A DNA stretch of 64,000 nt from Dyadobacter sp. 676. Its GTDB lineage: Bacteria; Bacteroidota; Bacteroidia; Cytophagales; Spirosomataceae. A program made the translations under genes and the position numbers. A model generated the notes under the pieces. It saw only the letters and a program-made list of their open reading frames with translations, was not told the DNA's origin and ran no database searches. This document shows positions 18,633 to 27,230 of the stretch, in pieces (within the stretch, counting starts at the first letter, position 1; each line of letters begins with the position of its first letter). Where the stretch lies: contig NZ_CP159289.1 of NCBI RefSeq assembly GCF_040448675.1, positions 4,943,001 to 5,007,000 on the forward strand. The letters run 5' to 3'.

Positions 18633-18770
18633 AACACTGCGCTCGGCGCGGTTCAGCTGGGTATGCCGTACGGGATCTCCAATTTGAAAGGCATGCCCGA
18701 CGACCGCGAGGCCCTGAATATGGCGGCCGGTGCGGAGATCACCACTTTTGATACAGCGCGGCAGTATTCA
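18633..18770 (+). pseudogene. N-terminal stub of an aldo/keto reductase
   Basis: In one frame the sequence reads NTALGAVQLGMPYGISNLKG then PDDREALNMAAGAEITTFDT. This matches the start of aldo/keto reductases of the 'LGTVQLGMPYG...G..DTA..Y' type. There is no acceptable start codon, a short stretch appears lost before EITTFDTA, and similarity stops after ARQYS, where the frame runs into the AraC gene. Catalytic Tyr and Lys regions are absent, so the fragment cannot be functional. Confidence 0.55.
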
Positions 18771-18819
18771 CGGAAGTCGGGATTTAGCGTTATATTTCGT
18801 CGAACGTTCGCTCAATGCC

Positions 18820-19602
18820 ATGCAGGTCCGGTATCTTGCTCCATCCCAATCTCTGACCCATCTCGTCAGCGGGATTTTCGTGATCCGCCATGAAAGTACA
18901 TCGGACTTTACATTACCGCTTTTTGCCAATGGCTCGCCGGCCATCGTATTTCAGACCGCCAGCGCCAAAACGGGTGCGGGCAATGTCGGGAACCTGATGC
19001 TACACGGACAGACGATCCGGCCCGACGAGCTGTCGATCAGAGGCGGTTTTACCCTCATTGCATGGTTCCTGCATCCTCATGCACTGAAACCGCTGCTGGG
19101 AACCGGTGCAAGCGAACTGACCGACGGCCGAATAGATATCGGTTACCTGGGCAGTGCCAGGGAAGCCGGTCTGGAAGAGCGGCTGCTAAATGCCCCCGAC
19201 CTCGGGGCACAGCTCCGTCTGATGGAGGAATTTCTGTCGCTTATGTCATTGCCGGACAAATATGAAGTACAACGGGCGACTTTTGCCGCCGCGCAACTTA
19301 AAAACAGTCGGGGCCAATATTCGCTGACAACCCTGCAGGACCAGCTGAATATGACCGAGCGTACGATGCAGCGGCTTTTTGAGCATAACGTAGGTATGTC
19401 GCCCAAGATGTTCCGCCGCGTGTGCCAGTTCGATGCGGCTTTCCAGCAGCTCAACCGGCTACAATTCGGGAAATTCTCCGATGTCGCGTTTGAACACGGC
19501 TATGCCGATCAGAGCCATTTTATCAGGGTCTTTCGCGAGTTTACAGGCCAGACACCGGGAGAGTACCTTGCCAGACGGCAGCAGTACAATCCGGTATCTT
19601 AA
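18820..19602 (+). CDS. AraC-family transcriptional regulator
   Basis: 260 residues from MQVRYLAPSQSL. An open frame back to 18730 overlaps the reductase relic and is unlikely to be translated. The N-terminal 150 residues resemble the DUF6597-type ligand-binding domain common in Bacteroidota AraC proteins (YLAPSQSLTHLVSGIFVI, GGFTLIAWFLHPHALKPL). The C-terminal AraC domain holds two helix-turn-helix units: LTTLQDQLNMTERTMQRLF and FSDVAFEHGYADQSHFIRVF, ending GQTPGEYL. It ends 3 bases before the convergent RibD-like gene. The effector is unknown. Confidence 0.88.
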   Translation: MQVRYLAPSQSLTHLVSGIFVIRHESTSDFTLPLFANGSPAIVFQTASAKTGAGNVGNLMLHGQTIRPDELSIRGGFTLIAWFLHPHALKPLLGTGASELTDGRIDIGYLGSAREAGLEERLLNAPDLGAQLRLMEEFLSLMSLPDKYEVQRATFAAAQLKNSRGQYSLTTLQDQLNMTERTMQRLFEHNVGMSPKMFRRVCQFDAAFQQLNRLQFGKFSDVAFEHGYADQSHFIRVFREFTGQTPGEYLARRQQYNPVS

Positions 19603-19605
19603 ACA

Positions 19606-20160
19606 TCAGGACCTGGCCGGCCGGTATACGAGGAGCGTCACTCCTTTTTCGAGCGGACGGATCTCGGTCAGATCGAGGCTGACGTTCAAATCCTGGCCGA
19701 AGAGTTTGGCCCCGTTTCCCGTAACGTGCGGCTGGACCATGAGCCTGATCTCGTCTATCAGCCCCACATTCAATAATGCATTTACGAGTTTGCCGCTTCC
19801 CTGAATGAGGATATTATCGCCCGACTGGTTCTTCAACGCAGTGATTTCTTCCGTCAGGTCGCCGCGCAGAATTTCGGTATTTTGCCAGCCGGCGTGTTCC
19901 GTCGTCTGCGAGTACAAATACTTTCTGACTTTATTGAGTTTTTCGGCCACCCCCATTTCGTTGTTTCGGAATGACGACCAGTAGGGGAATAACATTTCAT
20001 ACGTAACGCGGCCGTAAAGCATGGCGTCGCAGTCGGCGATGGTTTCCCGAATGACAGCCGCCCTGCTGTCGCTGTGATAGGGATTGAACCATTCGTTCAT
20101 AGTGCTTGCGTCGAAAACGCCGTCAAGGGATATCCATTCTGTTACGATGAGCTTTCTCAT
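19606..20160 (-). CDS. Dihydrofolate-reductase/RibD-like reductase
   Basis: 184 residues from MRKLIVTEWISLDGVF, the classic start of the RibD C-terminal domain family. Family hallmarks seen are AMLYGRVTYEMLFPYW, KYLYSQTTEHAGW, DNILIQGSGKLVNALL and DEIRLMVQPHVTGNGAKLF. The fold binds NAD(P)H, and members are usually uncharacterised single-domain reductases. The open frame extends upstream to 20373, but that part overlaps the flippase gene and looks non-coding. A TAGCTTTG -7-like element lies 34 bases upstream (20194-20201). Confidence 0.88.
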   Translation of the reverse strand: MRKLIVTEWISLDGVFDASTMNEWFNPYHSDSRAAVIRETIADCDAMLYGRVTYEMLFPYWSSFRNNEMGVAEKLNKVRKYLYSQTTEHAGWQNTEILRGDLTEEITALKNQSGDNILIQGSGKLVNALLNVGLIDEIRLMVQPHVTGNGAKLFGQDLNVSLDLTEIRPLEKGVTLLVYRPARS

Positions 20161-20193
20161 AATTTCAATAATTGAATAAGTGATTGAATGAGA

Positions 20194-20201
20194 CAAAGCT
20201 A
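20194..20201 (-). promoter_or_regulatory. Possible -7 element for the RibD-like reductase
   Basis: TAGCTTTG on the minus strand matches TAnnTTTG, 34 bases before the start at 20160. No TTG at proper spacing was seen. Confidence 0.3.
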
Positions 20202-20293
20202 CCCTGTGCGCAATCGGGAGAATAGAATGGACCCGACAAAACCCCGGCAGGAGCCGCCCCGGGCTCCTTTGAAAAGCCTTTTGAAGTGGCCGA

Positions 20294-21631
20294 TTACCGG
20301 TTCCACACGCCTTTTGCCTTTTGATTGATAACCCTGAAATATTGCAGGCACACGGCCGTTGCGCTGATGGCAAGGCAAATGCAGGTTGCCAGGACGATTC
20401 CCTTCAGGCCCAGTGTTTTGGAGAGAAGTATGGCCAGTGGAATATTAATGGCCGCGGAAAAAGTGCTGACTATCAACTGTACCCGTATCTTCCCGAGACC
20501 ATTGACGAAATAGGCAAAGATATTGGAAAACGCTGCAATGGATACGAAGAGGGCCATCGACGCGGAAAGGTCCGCAGGAACCCTTACTTCCTGGCCCACC
20601 CAGAGCCGGTAGAGCTGATCGGAGAAATGCAGGCAGAGCAGCAGGCAGGCATTCATCAGCGCCCAAAAGTACAACAGGGTAGTCATCGCCTTTTTTATCC
20701 AGGCGTAGTCGCGTTTCACATAGGCTTCTCCGAAGGCAACCCAGTAGGGGGCGATGATCAGGTTCCAGGCGATATTAAACGTGCTGAAAAGCTTGTAGGC
20801 GACATTGTAGACTGTTACGTGCTTTGGGCTGAATAGTCTGGATATTAAAATATTGTCGGTGGAGTAGATAACCAGCGCGGCAATCTGGATGACGAAAAAC
20901 TGCCCTCCAAGCGAAAACAGGTCGCGGATATAGCCTGGATGAAATTGACGGAGCGAGGGGCGGACGGTCCTCAGCTCGCCTGAGAAGAAATAGATGTTGA
21001 AACCGAGGGATAGCAGGGCAGGGGCCATCGTCACGAGGATTCCCAGCAATGGTAACCGCAGGGGCGCTTCAACCTCCATATGGCTCAGACCAAAAACAAC
21101 GGCAAGGGAAAGCAAACTGGCCAGAAAACCATTCAATTGCACGATCGCCGCTTTCTGAAAAGCCAGCAGGACACTGTGAATGGAGTCCAGCACCAGTTTT
21201 AACCCGAATATGGTCAGGCAGATCCAGATTAACGTCTTAAGATGAACCTGCTGTTTGTCCACATTGAGTAGGCGATGCCAGTTGATGAAAGGTTGGGCGG
21301 CGGAGAATATTCCGATCCCGATTGTGACTACTAGCAGCAGTATCACATAGTGCGTACTGACGAGCCTAACGGCCCGTGGCGCGTCATCCAGCGCCAAAGC
21401 CTCTGAAAGCTTGTTTTTCAGGCCGTTGCCCAGGCCGAAATCGAAAAAAGTCGTCCAGCTTAAAACCGAATAGATAACCAGCCACGTGCCGTAAGCGGAC
21501 TCGGATAAAAATGACAACGACAAGGGGACCATTAAAAGGGACGCGAGCAGCGCGCCACCCTTGTACAGCAGCGAAAATATAATGTTGCGATACTGGGTCA
21601 GGCTTCTTGTGTTCGTGACGAAACTCATCAT
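20294..21631 (-). CDS. Wzx-like polysaccharide flippase (MATE/MOP superfamily)
   Basis: 445 residues with about 12 hydrophobic segments across the whole length. The start (YRNIIFSLLYKGGALLASLL) is followed by VPLSLSFLSESAYGTWLVI and FFDFGLGNGLKNKLSEALAL, which are typical of lipid-linked oligosaccharide flippases. It should move undecaprenyl-linked saccharide units across the inner membrane. No glycosyltransferase or polymerase gene is adjacent, so it is detached from the usual polysaccharide cluster. ATG codons at 21631 and 21628 are both usable. Confidence 0.9.
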   Translation of the reverse strand: MMSFVTNTRSLTQYRNIIFSLLYKGGALLASLLMVPLSLSFLSESAYGTWLVIYSVLSWTTFFDFGLGNGLKNKLSEALALDDAPRAVRLVSTHYVILLLVVTIGIGIFSAAQPFINWHRLLNVDKQQVHLKTLIWICLTIFGLKLVLDSIHSVLLAFQKAAIVQLNGFLASLLSLAVVFGLSHMEVEAPLRLPLLGILVTMAPALLSLGFNIYFFSGELRTVRPSLRQFHPGYIRDLFSLGGQFFVIQIAALVIYSTDNILISRLFSPKHVTVYNVAYKLFSTFNIAWNLIIAPYWVAFGEAYVKRDYAWIKKAMTTLLYFWALMNACLLLCLHFSDQLYRLWVGQEVRVPADLSASMALFVSIAAFSNIFAYFVNGLGKIRVQLIVSTFSAAINIPLAILLSKTLGLKGIVLATCICLAISATAVCLQYFRVINQKAKGVWNR

Positions 21632-22256
21632 GGGGAGGTTTTTTAGTTTGTTGGTACGGCGGCAGACCCGACTGTTGATACCGATGACTCAATACTGCTT
21701 TCTTAGGTTGTAGTGCTTTCTTAAAAAAACTGGCCAAGTAGCGTAATGGCGATCTTTACGTACCCTGAAAAGTGATTGGCTTGACAGATATTTCCGACAA
21801 CCCGCCGGGATCGCTTCCCGGGCCCTGTTTTCGCGCTTTTTTGAATTGTAATTGTCAAAGATTGTCATTTGTGGACAAAGATAGTCGGATATTGTCTTTT
21901 TTGTGATTATGCCCCCCCGACCGTCAGTGACAATCCTGACTACTCTGATCACCTTATCTATCCCTGGCCACATCCCGCCACCGGTTTATACGGGCGTTTG
22001 CTGATCCATGCGCCGGCAAAAAGACGATAATGAAGTCGTTATAACTAAAAGGAACGATGAATGTTTTGTTTTGACTGTTATGGCTATACGTTATGCGTTT
22101 TTACCGGACACTCACTGTCCGGTTACGGACATCGGGCACGTCCGTTTTCGTCTGTTAATAGCTGCTGGCGAGCTCAAACCCTCTTTTTGTAAACTGGTAC
22201 CGGTTTTTTAGGAGTGCAACGAACCAATGAAGCGGCGACGAAGCTGCCTGTTTAAT
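21632..22256. other. Divergent regulatory region between flippase and AraC gene
   Basis: About 600 bases with no convincing gene. It contains the 10-bp-phased ATTGTC-like repeat at 21851-21900, a C7 run near 21911, and TATCTTTG on the minus strand (21876-21883), which fits a -7 element about 245 bases upstream of the flippase. A 67-codon frame at 22008-22211 has no protein-like character. Confidence 0.45.
21851..21900. repeat. Five 10-bp-phased ATTGTC-like units
   Basis: Five consecutive decamers begin ATTGTC, ATTGTC, GTGGAC, ATAGTC and ATTGTC at 21851, 21861, 21871, 21881 and 21891. The spacing equals one helical turn, so the conserved bases fall on one DNA face. The middle contains the inverted repeat TTTGT-GG-ACAAA. 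It may be a regulator-binding array in front of the flippase gene. Confidence 0.45.
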
Positions 22257-23045
22257 ATGATCGCACTGGAAGCAGGGGAGTGTTTAGGCGAACAGCTGGA
22301 TGCATTTCGATGCAACGAGATCCGCTTGCAGCGAACGGTGTATTTGCCCGACCAGCCCACCGATGCCATGCATTTCCACGAGCATGTTCACATCAGTCTG
22401 GTACTGAGCGGTGGAAACCTGGAACGAAAGAAATCCGTCCAATACGAGAGAGGACCGGGTTGCGTAACGTTTTACCACGCCGGTGAAGCTCATCAGACGA
22501 TTCATAAGCGGTTTCCCGCTCAGCATCTTAACCTCGAGGTAGGAAACTCGTGGTTAAAGCGATATCAGCTGGACGAAGAGCACTTGTACAAAGGAATCCA
22601 TGCCCACCCGGATGCCGCGTTGACGCTCATAAAACTGTACAACGAATGCAGAATAAATGACGGTTTTTCGGCGGCGTCCATGGATATGCTCGTTCAAAGT
22701 ATGGTAGCTCTCAGGACAACCACGAGCGTCGGGCCTCCCTGGGTGAGGATTATTCACGAACTGTTGCAGGACCGATGGAGCGAGCCGGTTACTTTGCAAG
22801 ACCTGGCCGGTGCGGCAGGGGTGCATCCTGTGACTGTTTCCAAATACTTTCCCCGGTATTTCAATTGTACACTGGGAGAATACGTTCGTAAACTGCGCGT
22901 GTCCAGGGCTCTTTCTTTGATAAAAGAGTCGACGCGGCCGTTGGCTGAAATAGCATACCAATGCGGATTCGCCGACCAAAGTCATATGAACCGGTGCGTT
23001 CGGGAGCTGACCGGATTCCTTCCCGGGCGGTTCCGGCAGTTATAA
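22257..23045 (+). CDS. AraC-family transcriptional regulator with cupin N-domain
   Basis: About 262 residues from 22257 (MIALEAGECLG); an upstream ATG at 22227 would add ten basic residues. The N-terminal half is a cupin-like sensor (HFHEHVHISLVLSGGNLE, CVTFYHAGEAHQTIHKRF) with several His residues. The C-terminal AraC domain reads VTLQDLAGAAGVHPVTVSKY, then LAEIAYQCGFADQSHMNRCV and ends GFLPGRFRQL. It precedes the beta-lactamase-fold gene by about 80 bases on the same strand. It may regulate that gene, but this is only proximity. Confidence 0.87.
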   Translation: MIALEAGECLGEQLDAFRCNEIRLQRTVYLPDQPTDAMHFHEHVHISLVLSGGNLERKKSVQYERGPGCVTFYHAGEAHQTIHKRFPAQHLNLEVGNSWLKRYQLDEEHLYKGIHAHPDAALTLIKLYNECRINDGFSAASMDMLVQSMVALRTTTSVGPPWVRIIHELLQDRWSEPVTLQDLAGAAGVHPVTVSKYFPRYFNCTLGEYVRKLRVSRALSLIKESTRPLAEIAYQCGFADQSHMNRCVRELTGFLPGRFRQL

Positions 23046-23126
23046 ATCGGAAAAGCGCTAATTTCATTCTATTTTTTGCCGACCGGCACCGCTATCTTGC
23101 GTGCGGAAAAAATAGTAAACTTTGAA

Positions 23127-24659
23127 ATGCGTAACGCACATTTTTCAATTACATTCATTAAGCCGCTGACGGCCCCGGGGCACCTGTTCCGATTCATTGG
23201 CCTGAAATTGATCCTGATTTGCCATCTGGCGGGTTTTTCTGATTTCTCCTGTCAGGCACAAACGGCAGCCGAGCGCATGAAACAGGTCGAAAACGGGTTA
23301 ATGCCATGGATTCAATTCCAGGACAGTACCCCTAAAAGGTTTTCGATCCGCGAACGGATGGAAGCCTATCAGGTGCCGGCTGTTTCCATTGCGGTAATTA
23401 ACAATGGGCAGGTGGAATGGGCACAGGCCTACGGACTGGCGGATGTGGCTGAAAACCGCAAAGCGACTACCAATACGATCTTCCAGGCGGCTTCCATCAG
23501 CAAATCGGTTAATGCGCTGGCTGTCATGAAACTGGTGGAGGAGGGGAAACTCTCGCTGGATACCGATATCCGGCATTACCTGAAAAGCTGGTCTTTCCCC
23601 GACAATGAATTTTCCCGGAACCAGCCTGTAACACTGGCCCATTTACTAAGCCATACGGCGGGTTTGAATGTCCACGGGTTCGATGGCTACGCTTACGGAG
23701 ACTCTTTGCCTACTTTGAACCAGATATTGAACGGACAGCGCCCGGCGAACAGTCCGGCCGTGAAACCGGTCAACAAACCCGGTATCAAATATCAGTACTC
23801 CGGCGGCGGGACGGTAATTACACGAAAGATCCTGGAAGATAATATATCGGGCGATTATGCCGCTCTACTCGCCGAAAAAGTCCTTAAACCGCTGCAAATG
23901 AACCACAGCTCCTTTGCGCAACCGCTTTCGGGGCAGCAGGCATCGATGGCCGCAACCGGTTACCATGAGGGAGGCCAGGCCTACAAGGGCAAATACCACA
24001 TCTACCCCGAACTGGCTCCGGATGGCTTGTGGACTACCCCCACGGACCTGGCCCGTTTTATCATAGCGGTCCAGCAATCGCTGAAAGGCGGGCCGGGCAA
24101 CTTCCTGAAACCGGAAACGACGCGAAAAATGCTGACGCCGTATCTGGATTCCTCGAAAGTGGCGCTGGGGTTCTTTCTGTCGAACGGGGAAACGGAACCC
24201 TTCTTCGCCCACAATGGCAGTAATGCCGGTTTTAACTGCGATTATTTTGGTAGCCTTCATACCGGCAAAGGTGCGGTTGTCATGGTAAATTCCGATAGTT
24301 ATGAAATTATCTACGAGATTATCAATGGCATTGCCAGCGTCTATAACTGGAAGGGTTTCTATAAACCCGTCGTTAAGAAGCTGGCCTCGATTCCGGAGGA
24401 CGTATTGGAGCGGTATGCAGGCGAATATCGCTTTGATGAAAACTCGGGTGTCCTGATCAGGCGGGTCGGTCATCATCTGGAAATTAAAGGGAAAGCCGAT
24501 CCGCACTGGGAAACGCTGTACCCGGTCAGCGGACATGAATTTCATCTCTTTTCCAACCGGCTCAGCTATCAGTTTGTGAGCGAAACCGGTAGCGATAAGC
24601 CGGAAACCCTGGTCCTGACGAACGGGCGACGTTCTAAAAAAGCGCGGAAGGTAGAGTAG
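23127..24659 (+). CDS. Serine beta-lactamase-fold hydrolase (class C / PBP type)
   Basis: 510 residues from MRNAHFSITF; an ATG at 23076 adds 17 residues before the export signal. A hydrophobic stretch at about 24-38 followed by SCQAQ suggests export. The beta-lactamase/transpeptidase-like domain (60-400) has nucleophile motif S123-I-S-K126, Y224-S-G in KYQYSGGG, and H362-N-G in place of KTG. The C-terminal extension after about 420 (VLERYAGEYRFDENSG) is the DUF3471-like domain of esterase or peptidase members. Such proteins are usually D-aminopeptidases, esterases or peptidoglycan enzymes rather than antibiotic lactamases. Substrate is unknown. Confidence 0.88.
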   Translation: MRNAHFSITFIKPLTAPGHLFRFIGLKLILICHLAGFSDFSCQAQTAAERMKQVENGLMPWIQFQDSTPKRFSIRERMEAYQVPAVSIAVINNGQVEWAQAYGLADVAENRKATTNTIFQAASISKSVNALAVMKLVEEGKLSLDTDIRHYLKSWSFPDNEFSRNQPVTLAHLLSHTAGLNVHGFDGYAYGDSLPTLNQILNGQRPANSPAVKPVNKPGIKYQYSGGGTVITRKILEDNISGDYAALLAEKVLKPLQMNHSSFAQPLSGQQASMAATGYHEGGQAYKGKYHIYPELAPDGLWTTPTDLARFIIAVQQSLKGGPGNFLKPETTRKMLTPYLDSSKVALGFFLSNGETEPFFAHNGSNAGFNCDYFGSLHTGKGAVVMVNSDSYEIIYEIINGIASVYNWKGFYKPVVKKLASIPEDVLERYAGEYRFDENSGVLIRRVGHHLEIKGKADPHWETLYPVSGHEFHLFSNRLSYQFVSETGSDKPETLVLTNGRRSKKARKVE

Positions 24660-24703
24660 ACCGGGAACCCGCCCGCCCGGCAGCAACATCGGTTACGTGG
24701 TTT

Positions 24704-25159
24704 TCATGCGGCCGGCGATGCCTGGCGCTCCCGCAGGCGGTCCACCGCATAGGCGCCGCCACCTGTGAAAACCAGCGTGATCGCCATGCCGATTGCGAGA
24801 AGAAAGAACTCCATTCCTTCGACATGCTGGTTGCCGAACCAGTCCATGAAAAAATGATCATGAAAGGTGGTCACGATAATTCCGGTCATCACCACAGCTA
24901 TCGCGGCGGCGGAAAGCCGGACTGCCACTCCCAATATCAACGCCAGCGGCCCAAAAAATTCGATGACGATAACCAGAAAGCCGATAATCCAGGGCAATCC
25001 TCTCTGGCCGGTAAAGTACTGCATACTGCCCTCGAAGCCAAAACCATTGAACCACCCCAACATTTTCTGCGCCCCGTGCGGGAACAGGACCAATGCCAGA
25101 AAGAGGCGGAGAAACAGCGCTCCCCAATTCAAATCCGGTTTTAATGTATTTGCAAACAT
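24704..25159 (-). CDS. DoxX family membrane protein
   Basis: 151 residues with four transmembrane helices: GALFLRLFLALVLFPHGAQK, WIIGFLVIVIEFFGPLALIL, AAAIAVVMTGIIVTTF and FFLLAIGMAITLVFTGGG. The motif LFPHGAQKMLGWF is typical of DoxX/DoxD proteins. These are poorly defined; some assist oxidoreductases or redox stress responses. The stop of the NTF2-like gene at 25171 is 11 bases upstream, so both are probably translated from one mRNA. Confidence 0.9.
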   Translation of the reverse strand: MFANTLKPDLNWGALFLRLFLALVLFPHGAQKMLGWFNGFGFEGSMQYFTGQRGLPWIIGFLVIVIEFFGPLALILGVAVRLSAAAIAVVMTGIIVTTFHDHFFMDWFGNQHVEGMEFFLLAIGMAITLVFTGGGAYAVDRLRERQASPAA

Positions 25160-25170
25160 GGCAGCGATAT

Positions 25171-25536
25171 TTAATTGTTATAAAAAAACTGTTCATGAAT
25201 GATCTGCCCGTCCTGCCAATGCTGGACGGAAACCTGCGTGTAATTGCGGACGCCCCATTCGCGATGCGTGTAATCGAAATGCCAGGTGACGTATGAAATA
25301 TTGTCGCCTACGGCAAGTCCCTTTACGGCCGCGCTCCTGAATTCGAGAACGTTGTCGAAAAACTCTTCTTCCCGCTTGCGGTTGGCGGCCTTCGATACCG
25401 TGGCAGGCAGGTGGTTTTCCTGCATCGAAACCTGGTCATGGTAATACTTTTCGAATGCCTCCATGGCTTTGCCGTTCAGTACCATATCGTTGAGCTCGCG
25501 AATGGCCGATTCGATCTGATCTCTGTTCATATTCAT
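25171..25536 (-). CDS. NTF2/SnoaL-like protein
   Basis: 121 residues, no signal peptide. NTF2-like pattern: IESAIRELNDMVLNGKAMEA, EKYYHDQVSMQENHLPATV, SYVTWHFDYTHREWG and TQVSVQHWQDGQIIHEQFFY. It starts MNMNRDQIE; the second Met is equally possible. It is the first gene of a two-gene operon with DoxX. The pairing of an NTF2-like protein and DoxX under nearby AraC and Crp regulators hints at a small stress or xenobiotic response unit, but the reaction is unknown. Confidence 0.85.
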   Translation of the reverse strand: MNMNRDQIESAIRELNDMVLNGKAMEAFEKYYHDQVSMQENHLPATVSKAANRKREEEFFDNVLEFRSAAVKGLAVGDNISYVTWHFDYTHREWGVRNYTQVSVQHWQDGQIIHEQFFYNN

Positions 25537-25754
25537 AATTTATTAATGTGATTGTTTGGTTTATCGCGCTTTTTTCATGGCTGATTGTTTATGCAAATTT
25601 TGCCCGACATCCCGTGCAGGAGCAATCGCATGGGATAATAAAATCCGTTAACATGGATTAATTTTTCGGCTATTGAAGGCAAGTACGGCGCAAGTGTCCT
25701 GCCGGACGATCCGCCGGAAGGAGTAAGCCGTGTCCGGATTGTTTCTGTGAATGA

Positions 25755-26336
25755 TCAGGCGCGGTCGGGGCCGTGCGACCGGATCCGGCTCAGTGTCTGC
25801 GGGGTGATTCCCAGATAAGAAGCAATCTGATGGTTGGCGACGCGCTGCTCTATCTGCGGGTACCTTTCGATGAACTCTTCATACCGCTCCTGCGCACTTT
25901 TTGCCAGGGTTGCCGATAGCCGTCTTGTGGATGTGATAAATGCATTCTGGATCATAATGCGGAAATGCCGTTCCATTTTGGGCACCTTCTCGTATAAAGT
26001 TTCCAGGTCCGCCCTCGTAATGTGCATGACCTCCGTGTCTTCCAGGCAATCCACATTATACGTCGTGGGAGCCTCTGTCAGAAAGCTGTACAAATCGCCC
26101 ACCCACCAGTCTTCCAGTCCAAATTGCAATACATGTTCCTGCCCTTTCTCATCCACCTGATAGGTACGCGTAACACCTTTGACTATGAAAGTTTCGTACC
26201 GGGCCACATCTCCTTCTTGCAGGATGTATTGCCTTTTGCGGTATTTCCTGAAAGTAAAAAGGGACTGTATAATCCCGACTTCCTGGGGAGTCAGAGGTAC
26301 AAACTTGCTCAGGTTCTTGATCAGCGGGTCCCACAT
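25755..26336 (-). CDS. Crp/Fnr-family transcriptional regulator
   Basis: 193 residues from MWDPLIKNLSKFVPL. The frame is open to 26435, but a canonical promoter covers 26342-26372, which makes 26336 the likely start. The cyclic-nucleotide-binding fold occupies about 10-125 (YILQEGDVARYETFIVKG, YQVDEKGQEHVLQFGLEDWW, YNVDCLEDTEVMHI). The recognition helix is near the end (NHQIASYLGITPQTLSRIRS). There are no Cys ligands for an Fe-S cluster. Bacteroidota members of this type often lack a full cAMP pocket. It is separated from the NTF2-like/DoxX operon by about 220 bases and transcribed towards it. Confidence 0.88.
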   Translation of the reverse strand: MWDPLIKNLSKFVPLTPQEVGIIQSLFTFRKYRKRQYILQEGDVARYETFIVKGVTRTYQVDEKGQEHVLQFGLEDWWVGDLYSFLTEAPTTYNVDCLEDTEVMHITRADLETLYEKVPKMERHFRIMIQNAFITSTRRLSATLAKSAQERYEEFIERYPQIEQRVANHQIASYLGITPQTLSRIRSHGPDRA

Positions 26337-26341
26337 GCGGA

Positions 26342-26372
26342 CAAAGATAAGTTCGCCCTGTAAATTAGTCAA
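26342..26372 (-). promoter_or_regulatory. Canonical Bacteroidota promoter abutting the Crp/Fnr start
   Basis: On the minus strand, TTG (26372-26370), a 20-base spacer and TATCTTTG (26349-26342) match the TTTG-N19-TAnnTTTG consensus closely. The start codon at 26336 follows after only 5 bases, implying a leaderless or almost leaderless mRNA. Confidence 0.55.
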
Positions 26373-26501
26373 TGCCTCTTTGCGGAGACCGTTCAAACCC
26401 CGGCGGATCGTCCCCGAGCGATACTGTGTCGGCAAGCCGCAGAGTCAAAATGCCGCATTCGGGGCAAGCGCGGAGGTATTTCGGAGGCAAGGCGGGCGAT
26501 A

Positions 26502-27230
26502 TCAGGGGTTGTAATGGTATTCATACACCGAACCGTTGTCCTCGTGGCAGGTCAGCGGCCAACCGGCATCGTTGTAGGTGAATTTCCTTTCCCATAGCAC
26601 CTGTCCTCCCGAATCAAGTGAGCGGACGACATTATTGGGACATGTGAACGGGTCCGGCAATCCGTAAGTGTTGAGGCCGCGCATAGGATTGGGATTATTA
26701 TCGTATTCGAAACGTTTGATGCCAAAAACGCCGGAATCGGCATCGCTTTGTTCGATAACATTGCCTTTGCCGTCGAATTTCACATAAGAAATCCTGGACG
26801 AGTTTTGGTCGTTGTAGGCTATGCTTATAGTCGCATTCTGGCCGCTATATTCATAAACGGCTGTCATATACTTGCCTGTCACTTTACTAAATCGCCCCTG
26901 CTTATCTAGTTGAAATGTATGATTCTGATACTCGAGAGCTATATCCGGGTCGCACGGCGTACCGCTCCACGAAGACCAGAGGGGGCGGGTGCCCGATCTC
27001 GTTGCCGTTATTTGCCCGTCATTATAGCCATATTCAACGATGGAATAGGGTGTTCCGCAACTACTATAAGCCAGCACCCGCGAAACGCGGCCGTTGCGGT
27101 ACTCGAGACGCTTCTGAAGTTTGCCTTTTGCCGTAACTTCATATAAGGCACCACCCGGAATTTCGGGATCGGCTTCTTTTTTGCAGGAATATAACAACCC
27201 CAGGAGAAAAATCAGGATATACCGTTTCAT
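26502..27230 (-). CDS. Predicted lipoprotein with YD/RHS-like strand repeats
   Basis: 242 residues. A lipoprotein signal (MKRYILIFLLGLLYSCKKE) puts Cys16 after the lipobox LYSC. The mature part consists of short strand pairs of the form LEYRNGRVSRVLAYS, IVEYGYNDGQITATR, YEYSGQNATISIAYND, ISYVKFDGKGNVIEQ, KRFEYDNNPNPMRGL and RKFTYNDAGWPLTCHE. This resembles the short YD-type repeats seen in small Bacteroidota lipoproteins. No enzymatic motif is visible. It is probably anchored in the inner or outer membrane. Monocistronic. Confidence 0.8.
   Translation of the reverse strand: MKRYILIFLLGLLYSCKKEADPEIPGGALYEVTAKGKLQKRLEYRNGRVSRVLAYSSCGTPYSIVEYGYNDGQITATRSGTRPLWSSWSGTPCDPDIALEYQNHTFQLDKQGRFSKVTGKYMTAVYEYSGQNATISIAYNDQNSSRISYVKFDGKGNVIEQSDADSGVFGIKRFEYDNNPNPMRGLNTYGLPDPFTCPNNVVRSLDSGGQVLWERKFTYNDAGWPLTCHEDNGSVYEYHYNP

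Noticed and set aside
23127..24659. Antibiotic-resistance beta-lactamase
   Set aside because: It has the fold and SxxK, but YSG and HNG motifs plus the C-terminal domain fit esterase or peptidase members better.
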